A DNA stretch of 64,000 nucleotides from Chelydra serpentina (lineage: Eukaryota; Chordata; Testudines; Chelydridae), in NCBI GenBank assembly GCA_037349315.1, contig JBAIAC010000010.1, positions 28,746,001 through 28,810,000 of the forward strand, written 5' to 3'. Shown here piece after piece: positions 35,133 to 44,984 of the stretch; position 1 is the stretch's first letter, and the number at the start of each line of letters is the position of its first letter. Made by a program: the position numbers and the translations under genes. The notes under the pieces were generated by a model. The model searched no databases. It was not told where the DNA came from and saw only the letters and a list, made by a program, of their open reading frames with translations.

Positions 35133-38100
35133 TTATTGGGATCTGAGAAGTGGGTGGGCAAAGCCCGCCCACTGCTAAAGGATCCCCCCCTTCAGCCTAA
35201 GGGGAGGGATCCACAGGACCTGGATACCAAGTAATTCCGGGGGACAAAAAATGAAAAAACAGGAACGGGAGTGCGGTCAAAGGGTCAAACGAAGTGAACC
35301 AGAAGGGGACACCGAGCAGAGAACCCCGGACAGCACCCACTGCTCCTCAAAGGTGTCAAGGGAGCCAGTGGACGCTGCCCAGAGGAACTCTGCCCGGATG
35401 CGTGAACGAACAGAGGATCGAAAATAGGCCCCACAGTCACAGGAGCCTCCATCGGCCAACCTCCTCACCCTGGTTTTGTAGATGGCCAGTTTAGCTAGGG
35501 CCAGGAGGAGGTTGACCAGGAGGTCCCGTGAGTTCGTGGGGCCGCAGATTGGAAGTGCATAAATAAAAAGGTGAGGGGAAAAGTGCAACCAAAACCTCAA
35601 CAAAATGTCTAAGAGGAGCAGGAACAGGGGCTGAAGCCTGGCGCACTCCAGATAAATGTGCGCCAGGGTCTCCCTCACACCACAAAAGGGACATGTGTTG
35701 GGGATAGGGGTGAACCGCGCCAAGTACACGCCCGTGCTCATGGCTCCGTGAAGGAGCCGCCAACTGACATCCCCGGCGGGCCTTGGGACTAAGGAGGAGT
35801 AAAGGCTGGCCCACCGAGGCTTCTCACCCTCTAGAGGTGGCAGGAGGTCCCGCCATTTCGTATCAGGGCAGGACGTGAGGGTGAGGAGATGAAGGGTGTG
35901 GAGCACGAGCGTGTAGAGATGTTTCCTTGGCGCGGTCTGGAAGCGGACCGGCTGCAGTTTGTGCAGCCGGCTCACCGTGAAGGGACAGGGGACCCGGTTG
36001 GGTCCACGGGGCAGGGGCCCAATAAAAAGGTCCGGAGGGCTTGGGGTGAAGGGAGGGCGGGGCATACCCTCTCGCAGGACCCGGTCGAGGTAAACCCGAG
36101 CAGCGGGCAGCAAAGCAGCCTTCACCTCCTGAAGTACGCGTCGGGGAGTACGAGGTCTGGAGAGCCCCATGCGCTGAGCAAGCATCAGGGGATCCAGCCA
36201 GTCTCCCCGGTCGTAGTCCAGGAGGTCTCCGACCCTAGTGACTTCTGCCAGGACCAACCTCTGGCGCACCGAGGGAGACTCCACCACCTGCACACGGAGC
36301 TGGGGGTTGTGTAGCAGGGGCTCCGCGAGGAGATCTGCCCCCTCGGTGGCTGCCACGGACCTGGTCGCTGAGAATAGCTTCCAGGTCCGGAGGAGGTCCT
36401 GGTAGAAGACCGGCAGCCCGTAGAGGTCTCGCGGAAGACCTCTCGGATGGAGATAAAGGAGCTGCCGGTCATATCGGAGCCCTCGGAAGCAGCGCAGGAA
36501 GGCGTGCGCCAATACGCTCCATGCCGGACTACCTGCACCATAAAGGAGCCTCTGCAGGGCCTGGAGACGGAAGACATGGACCTGAGTGTGTGGACACTTC
36601 AGGCCCTGCCCACCCTCCTCCAGAGGAAGATGGAGAATCCCTGCAGAGACCCAGTGCAGTCCTGACCAAAAGAACTCCAGAATCGACGTCCGGAGGTTGG
36701 CCAGGAAACCCGGGGCCGGGACCAGGGTGTTGAGCCAGTACCAGAGCATGGACAGGACTAATTGATTGATTACCAGTGCTCTCCCTCGAAAGGAGAGGCA
36801 CCAGAGTAGTCCTGTCCATTTCCGGATCCGCTCTATCACCCTGCCCTCTAAACCTTGCCAGTTGTCCAGTGGGGATGGATGCATGGCAGAAAGGTAAACG
36901 CCGAGATAGAGCAGCGGACCCGCGCTCCACCTAATGGCCTGAAGCGTGGGTGGGAGGGAGCTCGCCTGCCACCCGTCCCCTACCACCAGGCCAGAGCTCT
37001 TGACCCAGTTCACCCGGGCAGAGGAGGCCGCCGAGTAGATTGCCTGGCAAGCCTCCACCCGCACCAAGTCGCCTCGGTCCTGGACCACGAGGAGCACATC
37101 GTCGGCGTATGCCGACAGGACCAGCCGCAGCTCCGGCTCTTGGAGCACCGGCCCCGTCAACCTCCTGCAGAGGAGACAGAGGAAGGGCTCGATCACCAGA
37201 GCGTACAGCTGGCCCGAGAGGGGGCACCCCTGCCGTACTCCTCGCCCGAAGCTGACCGGCTCGGTCAGGGTCCAGTTGAGCCTGACCAGACACTCTGCGG
37301 AGGCGTACAGCACCTGGAGAAAACCCACAAACTGGGGCCCAAAGCCAAACACTCGCAGAGTGCTCAGGAGGTACCCGTGATCCACCCTGTCGAACGCCTT
37401 CTCCTGATCCAGAGACAGGAGGGCGAACGACAGACCATCCCTACACCCAAGCTCCAAGAGATCCCGGACCAGATACAGGTTGTCGAGAATGGTGCGGCCC
37501 GGGACGGTGTAGGTCTGGTCTGGGTGGACCACGTCCGCCAGCACGGACCCAAGCCGCAGCGAGATGGCCTTTGCTATGACTTTATAGTCCGTGCTGAGGA
37601 GTGAGACGGGACGCCAATTCCGTAAATCGCGGAGGTCCCCCTTCTTCGGCAATAAGGCGAGCACAGCTCGCCTGCACGAAAGAGGGAGGACCCCGCCCTG
37701 CAAGGACTCGGCCCAGACGGTGACAAGGTCTGGGCCGAGGACGTCCCAGAACACGCGGTAGAACTCCTCTGGCGGGCCATGGAAGCAGCTAAGTCCAGAG
37801 GCCGTAGCACAAGGCAGATGGTGAGCAGCCAGCAGAGGTGGTGGAGGGGGCAGCGGTGGTGGTGGGGGTTATAGGGGGGCACAGGTGGACCAGGGGGCAG
37901 GCTCGGCGCCACACCCCCTGTGCCCCTACAAACACAGTCAATACCCCCACCACTAGAGCACAGTTCGAAAGATTACTCAGTTCTTGGAGGCCCCCTCCAC
38001 GCTGGTCTGCAGAGTCTCCGCCGACTGTCTTCCGGGTCTACCTCTTCTGGGTACCAGCAGCTTCCTGGCAGCAAACAGGGCAGCAGCAGCAGCTCCAGCA

Positions 38101-38457
38101 ACTCCAGGCGGTGGTCTGGTGGTCAGTCAGGACCCCTCACAGATGGTGGTGGTGATGGTCACAGCAGCGGCTGGAGCAGGGGTCCCTCACACCCCTCCTC
38201 TGGGGAGAGGGCCAGCAGGCCCCCTCCCCCACAAGGGGTTGCTGCAGCAGCAACCAAGGTGTTGGGGCGGGGGAGGGGGTTCAGCTGCCAGGCAGCCAGC
38301 AACCGGAGAGTAGAGTAGTGGGAGGGATGCCTGGCCCAGCCAGGGGAGAAGCTGGAGCAGCAGTAGCAGCAAACAGCAGCTGGGAGGGCCCAGGGCCTAG
38401 CAGCAGCCCCAGCAAGATGAGCAGGAGGAGCAGCAGCAGCCCTCTACCTCCTTCCCA
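35133..38457 (-). mobile_element. Tx1-clade LINE (L1 superfamily), internally deleted
   Basis: The insertion is bounded by a perfect 41 bp direct repeat (35092-35132 and 38458-38498), so both ends are defined. Reading on the minus strand, 38457-37800 is a GC-rich region full of CAG/CTG and CCC runs, likely the 5-prime UTR and start region. Near 37770-37790 it joins the middle of the reverse transcriptase at GPPEEFYRVFWDVLG. The rest of the first frame, the endonuclease and the N-terminal polymerase are absent. The 3-prime UTR (35276-35133) ends in CCCAATAA without a poly(A) tail. Confidence 0.8.
35277..37754 (-). CDS. Tx1-like LINE ORF2 fragment: reverse transcriptase and C-terminal zinc motif
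   Basis: The frame is open for 825 codons and also continues upstream of the apparent GTG start, which is not a real start. Reverse transcriptase blocks appear in order: LLPKKGDLRDLRNWRPVSLL (about residues 34-53), LDQEKAFDRVDH (115-126), RQGCPLSGQLYAL (174-186) and the catalytic SAYADDVLLV (214-223). A C-terminal CCHC-like motif CPFCGVRETLAHIYLEC (688-704) follows. LSCRRAVL...LPKKGDLRDLRNW is characteristic of the Xenopus Tx1 group. The apurinic-type endonuclease that should precede it is missing, so it cannot retrotranspose by itself. It has the same orientation as utrophin and is a relatively young copy. Confidence 0.9.
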   Translation of the reverse strand: MFWDVLGPDLVTVWAESLQGGVLPLSCRRAVLALLPKKGDLRDLRNWRPVSLLSTDYKVIAKAISLRLGSVLADVVHPDQTYTVPGRTILDNLYLVRDLLELGCRDGLSFALLSLDQEKAFDRVDHGYLLSTLRVFGFGPQFVGFLQVLYASAECLVRLNWTLTEPVSFGRGVRQGCPLSGQLYALVIEPFLCLLCRRLTGPVLQEPELRLVLSAYADDVLLVVQDRGDLVRVEACQAIYSAASSARVNWVKSSGLVVGDGWQASSLPPTLQAIRWSAGPLLYLGVYLSAMHPSPLDNWQGLEGRVIERIRKWTGLLWCLSFRGRALVINQLVLSMLWYWLNTLVPAPGFLANLRTSILEFFWSGLHWVSAGILHLPLEEGGQGLKCPHTQVHVFRLQALQRLLYGAGSPAWSVLAHAFLRCFRGLRYDRQLLYLHPRGLPRDLYGLPVFYQDLLRTWKLFSATRSVAATEGADLLAEPLLHNPQLRVQVVESPSVRQRLVLAEVTRVGDLLDYDRGDWLDPLMLAQRMGLSRPRTPRRVLQEVKAALLPAARVYLDRVLREGMPRPPFTPSPPDLFIGPLPRGPNRVPCPFTVSRLHKLQPVRFQTAPRKHLYTLVLHTLHLLTLTSCPDTKWRDLLPPLEGEKPRWASLYSSLVPRPAGDVSWRLLHGAMSTGVYLARFTPIPNTCPFCGVRETLAHIYLECARLQPLFLLLLDILLRFWLHFSPHLFIYALPICGPTNSRDLLVNLLLALAKLAIYKTRVRRLADGGSCDCGAYFRSSVRSRIRAEFLWAASTGSLDTFEEQWVLSGVLCSVSPSGSLRLTL

Positions 38458-40563
38458 GCCAGAGGGCTATAGGAAAGTGGTAAGGAACCAGTATGTTCGC
38501 CCCAGGCTAAACAAATCCCTGATACCTTATGGCAGTTGCTCCAGCTTAATCAAGACACCTGGGGCCAATTAAGAACTTTCCAGAAGGCAGGGAGGTTGAT
38601 TGAGACACCTGCAGCCAATCAGGGGCTGGCTGAAACTAGTTAAAAGCCTGCCAGTTAGTCAGTGAGGGGCGCATGTCAGGAGCTGTGGAAGGAGGTTGTG
38701 TGTGAGGAGCTGGAAGCAAGAGGCACTAGGAGCTGAGAGTAAGAGGACGTACTGCTGGAAGATCCTGTGGTGAGGATAAAGAAGGTGTTGGGAGGAGTCC
38801 ATGGGGAAGTAGCCCAGGGAGTTGTAGCTGTCGTGCAGTTGTTCCAGGAGGCACTCTAAACAGCTGCAATCCACAGGGCCTTGGGCTGGAACCCGGAGTA
38901 GAGGGCAGGCCCGGGTTCCCCCCAAAACTCCCAACTCCTGATCAGATACAGGAGGCGTTAACCTGGACTGTGGATTCTACTAGAGGGGAAGATCTCTGAG
39001 GGAAGCAGAATCCGCCAGTAAGCGCAGGACCCACTGAGGTAGAGGAGGAACTTTGTCACAGTACATAAATCTTCTGAGACAAGTAAGTTAACCTTTTGTG
39101 CCCCAAAATACCAGAACTCTTCACTTTAATTTGTTTCTGAAGAGTGCTGTAAACTTGTAAGTCAATTATGCAAATTTGTACTGGTGGTCAATTGCCACTT
39201 TTGTTTTATATTAGAAATAATTGCTGAAGTTTACCTTCACCTAGCCAATTTACTATTCAACTTATATGTTTGTATTTCGTCTCTACGTGAATATTTAATG
39301 AACAAGGTCTATTTTACATTGTTGAGGGCAATTTTGAGTTTGAAAAAAAAAATCAACCTCTATGAAGTTTTTCTAATCTTTTGGTTGGCTCTTACCATTT
39401 TATCAAGGGAACCTATCCCTTAGATCAGTTTTTCATTTTTCACAAAGCCCATTATGCTGCCTTATTATGAATTTTCATTAGTTGTAGAGACTCAGCCCTC
39501 CCTCTTCTACATGAAAACTAAATCATGAACTAAACCATGCTAGGGAATAAAAAAAATGCACAACATGCTGGGGAGAGACTATGACTGTACAAAACCACAG
39601 ATGTTGAAATTGGCCCCGATGCACAAGATTTTTGCTAATTTAGCCATGGTAATCAACAGTTTACATGAAAGTGCTCTTTTAAAAAGCCAGGAATATATTC
39701 CCAAAAAGCTCCACAGTTTTCTATGAAAGGTATAACAAATATACTATTACTTACTTCTGCTTCTGTGAAACGTGTTGGACTGCTACGCCCATAAAAACTA
39801 ATTTTAAGTTCCATAAGTCCATACTGTATTATTAGCCCTCTCCTAGGATTGCACTAATCCTTTGTTCTGAATTACTCATAAGGTACTGTACAATAGAATG
39901 TCACTCTACTATGTTTCTGCAACTATTTTTGCTAAATGTTGCTATTTTACTAAATGTTTTAAAAATTTTGAGGATGTTGGACATTTTGAAAATAACAAAA
40001 TCAATATAACTTCATGCCTTTGTTGTATTACACTGGGAAAGGTTTTGGCAGGAAGTTCAGATGATGGAGCAGTATCTGCAAAGTGGCAGTGATCCTTTCT
40101 CAAACAGACACATTTAATGCAGCTGCTGTATTTTGGTACATTTCCTTGCAATAGTTTATCAAACCTATGCACCTGTTCCTATCAATTCTGACTTGTTTGA
40201 TTTTTCCATAAACTGAACATATGAATGTTGCACCATTTTGTTAAACGGGCAAAGGATCATTCCAAATATATGTAAAACAAGACATTTTTCTGGCTTCTCT
40301 AGAGAAACCATGTACAACCATTTAATCCCACTTTATCATATGTTGTAACTGCATAATTTACAAGTCACAGCATAAAATCTATTTGCCCACACTTTACCAC
40401 AATGACTGATGACAGTGAAAAAGCTAATGTTAATCTACTATCTCATAAAAAAATATTTCTTATCCTGGGCAAGAGGATGATTTTGATTTTTGTTTAAATC
40501 ATGACTGTCTTTTAATATAAAAAGTAGAGATTCACACATTTTATGGAATCAGTTCTTACTTAC

Positions 40564-40649
40564 ATCTATACTTTTCCTCTAGAAGACCCTTGGAAAGAGA
40601 CATCAACCCGATCTTCAGGGACTGCACTCTGATTTTTCCAGTCCGACCC
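40564..40649 (-). CDS. UTRN: Utrophin exon, between EF-hand modules (equivalent of DMD exon 66)
   Basis: This 86 bp exon encodes [18 protein letters not shown], then [10 protein letters not shown]. The acceptor is TTTCAG and the donor AGAT|GTAAGT. The first base completes the Thr codon begun in the previous exon, and the last T opens the Tyr codon finished in the next. The residues Lys-Ile-Arg-Val-Gln-Ser-Leu-Lys and Leu-Met-Ser-Leu-Ser-Lys match utrophin, where dystrophin has Arg, Leu and Ile-Ile-Ser-Leu-Cys at comparable places. The short open frame would be missed by a long-ORF scan; phase and splice sites place it firmly. Confidence 0.95.
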
Positions 40650-42279
40650 CTGAAATTGCACAAAATTATTAGAGAGCTTAAATACAGTTAATGTTATAGT
40701 ATAGGTTCATTCCAAATTCAAAACACCTGGCAAGTTATACAAACTATCCCTAAATTCTTTAAACAAGATACTTCAGGTCTTTAGAACTGATAATCACATT
40801 AAGGGAATTCTCCTTCACAAAAACTCCTCAACTTGGGTACGCGTCATCTTAACATTTCACATTACCCCCCAAAATGATGAAATTTAGCACTATAAAAATC
40901 ATAGCATTATTTGATAAATGTGATTTACACAACAAAAAAGTACACACCAGCAGACAGCTGGGAAGCACACGGCACAGTGAGAGATGGAGACTGTAAAATG
41001 AAGCCGAGCTCTTATACTGTACAGATTCATTAATGTTTTTTACTCACTATGCTTCATCTATTTTAAAAACATTTTGATGTATAGGTGCACCAGGACATAA
41101 ACAGCTGAATGTATATGCTAATTAGAGAATGTGGAGCTGTTCGCAATATGACTTCAGACTCATGCTGTCTGACATTTAAAAAAAATATCAGGATACACAC
41201 TGGGCTCCAAATGATACCATTTTAAACTCATAAGCAAAATGCAATTCAGAATTGGTACTAATGTGATAAAATCAGGAAATGGAGAGAAGGAACCAACATT
41301 TAAGAAAATTCAAAAGCTCATTGCAAAAACTGTACTAATTAAGGACTTGCTGATTTTTGCCTTTACTAATGACCCTTCCAAGGCTGAAAAATATGCACAA
41401 GCTTTGCCTTCATTTTTGACATGGTGTGCATGAGAGAAGTTATTAAAGCAACATTTATTTAGCCTGGGCAAAACAATGTATTTTTCCCTAGCTTCATTTT
41501 CCGAGAAAGAACTGAACTATTTTCACTGTTATTTTTTTAAAATGCACACTTAGCATGGAAAATTTTAGCCCAAATAGTTAAAGTTTTGCCAAAGTTATAA
41601 CCAGCTGAAGCAACTCAAAGTCATGATTTGTTTGTTACATCACTGTGGGATCCAAATGGAGAAGCGTCCATAAAACCACTATAAAATATGTTGGAACAAA
41701 GTTGCCAGTTCTTGATTAAAAGAGCACAATATGTGAGCCAGCAGGAAGACTGGAATTCGCTGCCATTTGACTTAATTTCAAGTAAAAAAAAAAAAGGGAC
41801 AAGATAAAATTATAGTAAAAAATTATCCATCTATGAATGGATCACTGGCAATTTTACAACAACAAAGTCGTGATTCTTTGTAAGAGGAGCAAACAACAAA
41901 AGAAAGATAATGAGGTGGCTCTAGGAGAACAGCTTTGAGTCTTACAGAAAAGCATAGGTCTATAACATTGCCTAGCATACACATCACAGACAATTGGACA
42001 TACAGAATGCAAGAAAAAAAGCACACACAGCCTTTCAAACAGGCATTCATACAGAAGGATCCCTCATTTCAGGAGACCTCGACAGTTGAAAAGATTAAAT
42101 TTCTCTCCAAAATACAACAACCTGATAAAAGTAGTTACAAAACCAGTAGAAAATCCATACAAGTTTCCCTATTGACACTATGTGGTTCATTTAGGGTTCT
42201 TTGAATTACTTTCAGATAATAAGAATGGGTCATTGACCACCATAGGGAAACATACTATACACCAGGTATTGTGTACACC

Positions 42280-43055
42280 TTAACACAAGAATATAACATA
42301 AGAATGGCCGTACTGGGTCAGACCAAAGGTCCATCCGGCCCAGTATCCTGTCCACCGACAGTGGCCAATGCCAGGTGCCCCGGAGTGAGTGGACCTAACA
42401 GGTAATGATCAAGTGATCTCTCTCCTGCCATCCATCACCCCCCTCTGACAAACAGAGGCTAAGGACACCATTCCTTACCCACCCTGGTTAATAGCCATTA
42501 ATGGACTTCATCTCCATGAATTTATCCAGTTCTCTTTTAAACCCTGTTATAGTCCTAGCCTTCACAGCCTCCTCAGGCAAGGAGTTCCACAGGTTGACTC
42601 TGTGCTGTGTGAAGAACTTTCTTTTATTTGTTTTAAACCTGCTTCCCACTAATTTCATTGGGTGGCCCCAGTTCTTCTATTATGGGAACAAGTAAATAAC
42701 TTTTCCTTATTCACTTCCTCCACACCACTTATAATTTTATATACCTCTATCATATCCCCCCTTAGTCTCCTCTTTTCTAAGCTAAGAAGTCCTAGCCTCT
42801 TTAATCGCTCCTCATATGGGACCCATTCCAGACCCCTAATCATTTTAGTTGCCCTTCTCTGAACCTTTTCTAATGCCAGTATATCCTTTTTGAGATGAGG
42901 AGAACACATTTGTACGCAGTATTCAAGATGTGGGTGCACTATGGATTTATATAAGGGCAATAAGATATTCTCCGTCTTATTCTCTATCCCTTTTTTAATG
43001 ATTCCTAACATCCTGTTTGCTTTTTTGACTGCCGCTGCACACTGCATGGACGTGA
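42280..43055 (-). mobile_element. CR1-type LINE, 5-prime truncated
   Basis: A 130-codon minus-strand frame (42655-43047) encodes [55 protein letters not shown] and RLRGDMIEVYKI before a stop at a frameshift; the remaining C-terminus and the 3-prime UTR follow down to 42280. The 3-prime end lies at the TTCTTATGTTATATTCTT stretch. It is a different CR1 subfamily from 23877-24448. Confidence 0.88.
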
Positions 43056-43978
43056 AGCAACTGTTTCACGGGGTACTACGTTTTACTGTAATCTATAAGC
43101 TTGTTAGCCCATTTCCATATAAGTGACATATATTTCTTAAGATTGGACAATATATGATATCCATAAGAGAAAATAATCTACTTATTTATTTACATGTGCT
43201 TTCAGATTGATTACATTTACACAAATGTCCTGGTGCAATAACTTACCTGTGAGATTTATTAAAAAAATGCATACAAGGTACTTGACTCCTCTCATGGAAT
43301 CCGCTCCTTTTTTCTATCTAGCTTGAAGAATTAATAATTCTCAATGTGTCAGAAAATGTCAAACACAACAGACTTCATTGTTCTCAACTGTCTCTAAAAA
43401 TAAATTGCTTCTTTTTAATGGCCACATACATCAGTAGGTGAGTTTTATTACAAACTGGGAAGTTGTTCAATCTGCAAACCACTAATTAAATCTCAGGTTG
43501 ATAGCAGATGACAAACAGATGCTTTTGTAGGAAGTTTAATGATTTGAAACACTGTATATGTATAACACGGACGCAATAAACAAAGGAAATGTCAGGAGAC
43601 AAAATTATTTCCTTTCTAAAGGACATTTCAAAAATGGCAGTTTAAAATGATTTCCCAATCTTTAATATGTTTGGGGGTGGAGATTGAGGGGGTGAAGATG
43701 GAAAGAGAGAGAATATTTACTCTAATTTTGAGAGTAAGAAATCTAATATTTTTCATATTTTGTACCCTAAGACTTCTCAGCCTAAAGAGTTTAGTTTCAG
43801 ACATCATATCAACACTTTCAATACAATAACCAAATAATGTTCCAATGATAAATACATAGGAATCAGAAGCTAATATTCTCCTTTGACACTATCCATTTTC
43901 TGATACTAAGCATGCAACAGCTTCCAAGTCAAGGAATGTATCTGAACCTGCCCCTCTCTCTGTTTTCCACTGATACAT

Positions 43979-44981
43979 TTGTGATGAACTGGAAAAAATG
44001 TCTGCACTATTTCTTATGAATATTGTATGTCTCCCCGTTTCCCTGTTTCGTTGTGTATTGCTGCCTGCCTGAATGCATAGAGTTAAATCGAAGGAAGCCG
44101 TTAAGGCGCTGATGAGGGGCCCAGAAGGAAAGTTGAAATAGCGACATGATAAGATAGGTACCCAACTTCAAGGGAGTTAAAATAACAATGGCTGGGCCAT
44201 CAGTTGAGGGGAGAAGTCACCTCGCTGGGTCCATCCAGGCTAGGATATCCTATGGATGGCTCTGGAGCTGTGGGACTATCCCACTTCGCAGAGTCCTAGA
44301 GCCCAGGCTCAAGCCTGAGCCCAAATGTCTGTACCGCAATTAAACAGCCCCCTTAGCCTAAGACTTGTGAGGCCGAGTCAACTGTCGCAGGCCAGCCACA
44401 GGTGTCTAATTGCAGAGTAGACATACACTCAGAGATGAGAGAAGGCTGCAAGGAGCTTGGGCGTTTTCTCCCAGCTCAGAGATAGAGACTAAGCCAGACC
44501 TGCACCAGTGATGAATAGAGAGGTTAAAGTTAGGCAAGAGAACATGCACATAGGTCTCTGTTTTTTTAAATCCACTTGTCTAAGCTCTGTATCTTTTGGG
44601 CAAAATAAATCATGCTATATTTTGAAGAAGCCGTCCCTTACTGCAAATGTATGCTGTCACAGGCTCCCAAAGAGAAACCCCATGGTGCGGGTGGTGTCTT
44701 GGAAGGCGGGACTGAAAATTTCTTATTTCTCCACAAGCAAGGCAACGTTGTCAGCATAATCTTGGTCTGTGGTACCCATCGGGCTGCAACCGAAGACCTG
44801 ATCTAAGGCTGGGCAAACTGTGGATGCCACCCCAGGAGAGGAAAAGGCCTGAAGCCTGAAGTTTCAGGAGGTGCACTCAGAAAGACCCTTCGTGCACCTA
44901 GGCTGGTAACAGTCACATTAATTATCTAAGGGCACAGATTTCAGACCCTTCTGTGGCTCCCCTTCCCCTAACAACTTCACA
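43979..44981 (+). mobile_element. LTR-like element
   Basis: The block starts TTGTGATGAACTGG and ends ACAACTTCACAA. It contains a polyadenylation-like region, TTTTGGGCAAAATAAATCAT followed by TTTGAAGAAGCCGTCCC, that resembles the R/U5 part of a reptile LTR family. No exact target duplication was found. A short MITE is embedded at 44322-44430. Confidence 0.4.
44322..44430. mobile_element. Short TIR MITE
   Basis: ATGTCTGTACCGCAATTAAA at the left faces TAATTGCAGAGTAGACATAC at the right. It is related to the element at 514-778 through the GACATAC/ATTGCAG termini and the GCCAGCCACAG motif. Confidence 0.55.
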
Positions 44982-44984
44982 ATA

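Larger units (their letters stand above)
35078..39060 (+). mobile_element. Solo LTR split by a Tx1-type LINE
   Basis: The outer unit starts TGTGATGGGGAAAGGCC and ends GGAACTTTGTCACA. GTAC at 35074-35077 and 39061-39064 is a 4 bp target duplication. Without the inserted LINE and one copy of the 41 bp duplication the LTR is 35078-35132 plus 38499-39060, about 617 bp, a normal LTR length. TG...CA ends and the TGTGAYGGGG start resemble the LTR at 14780. No internal retroviral genes are attached. Confidence 0.75.

Noticed and set aside
36855..37604. 249-codon plus-strand open frame
   Set aside because: It is the antisense shadow of the GC-rich LINE reverse transcriptase, which carries the real motifs on the minus strand.
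37838..38572. Several plus and minus frames rich in Ser, Gln and Pro
   Set aside because: They come from CAG/CCC low-complexity sequence in the presumed LINE leader; no domain, and frames overlap in all phases.
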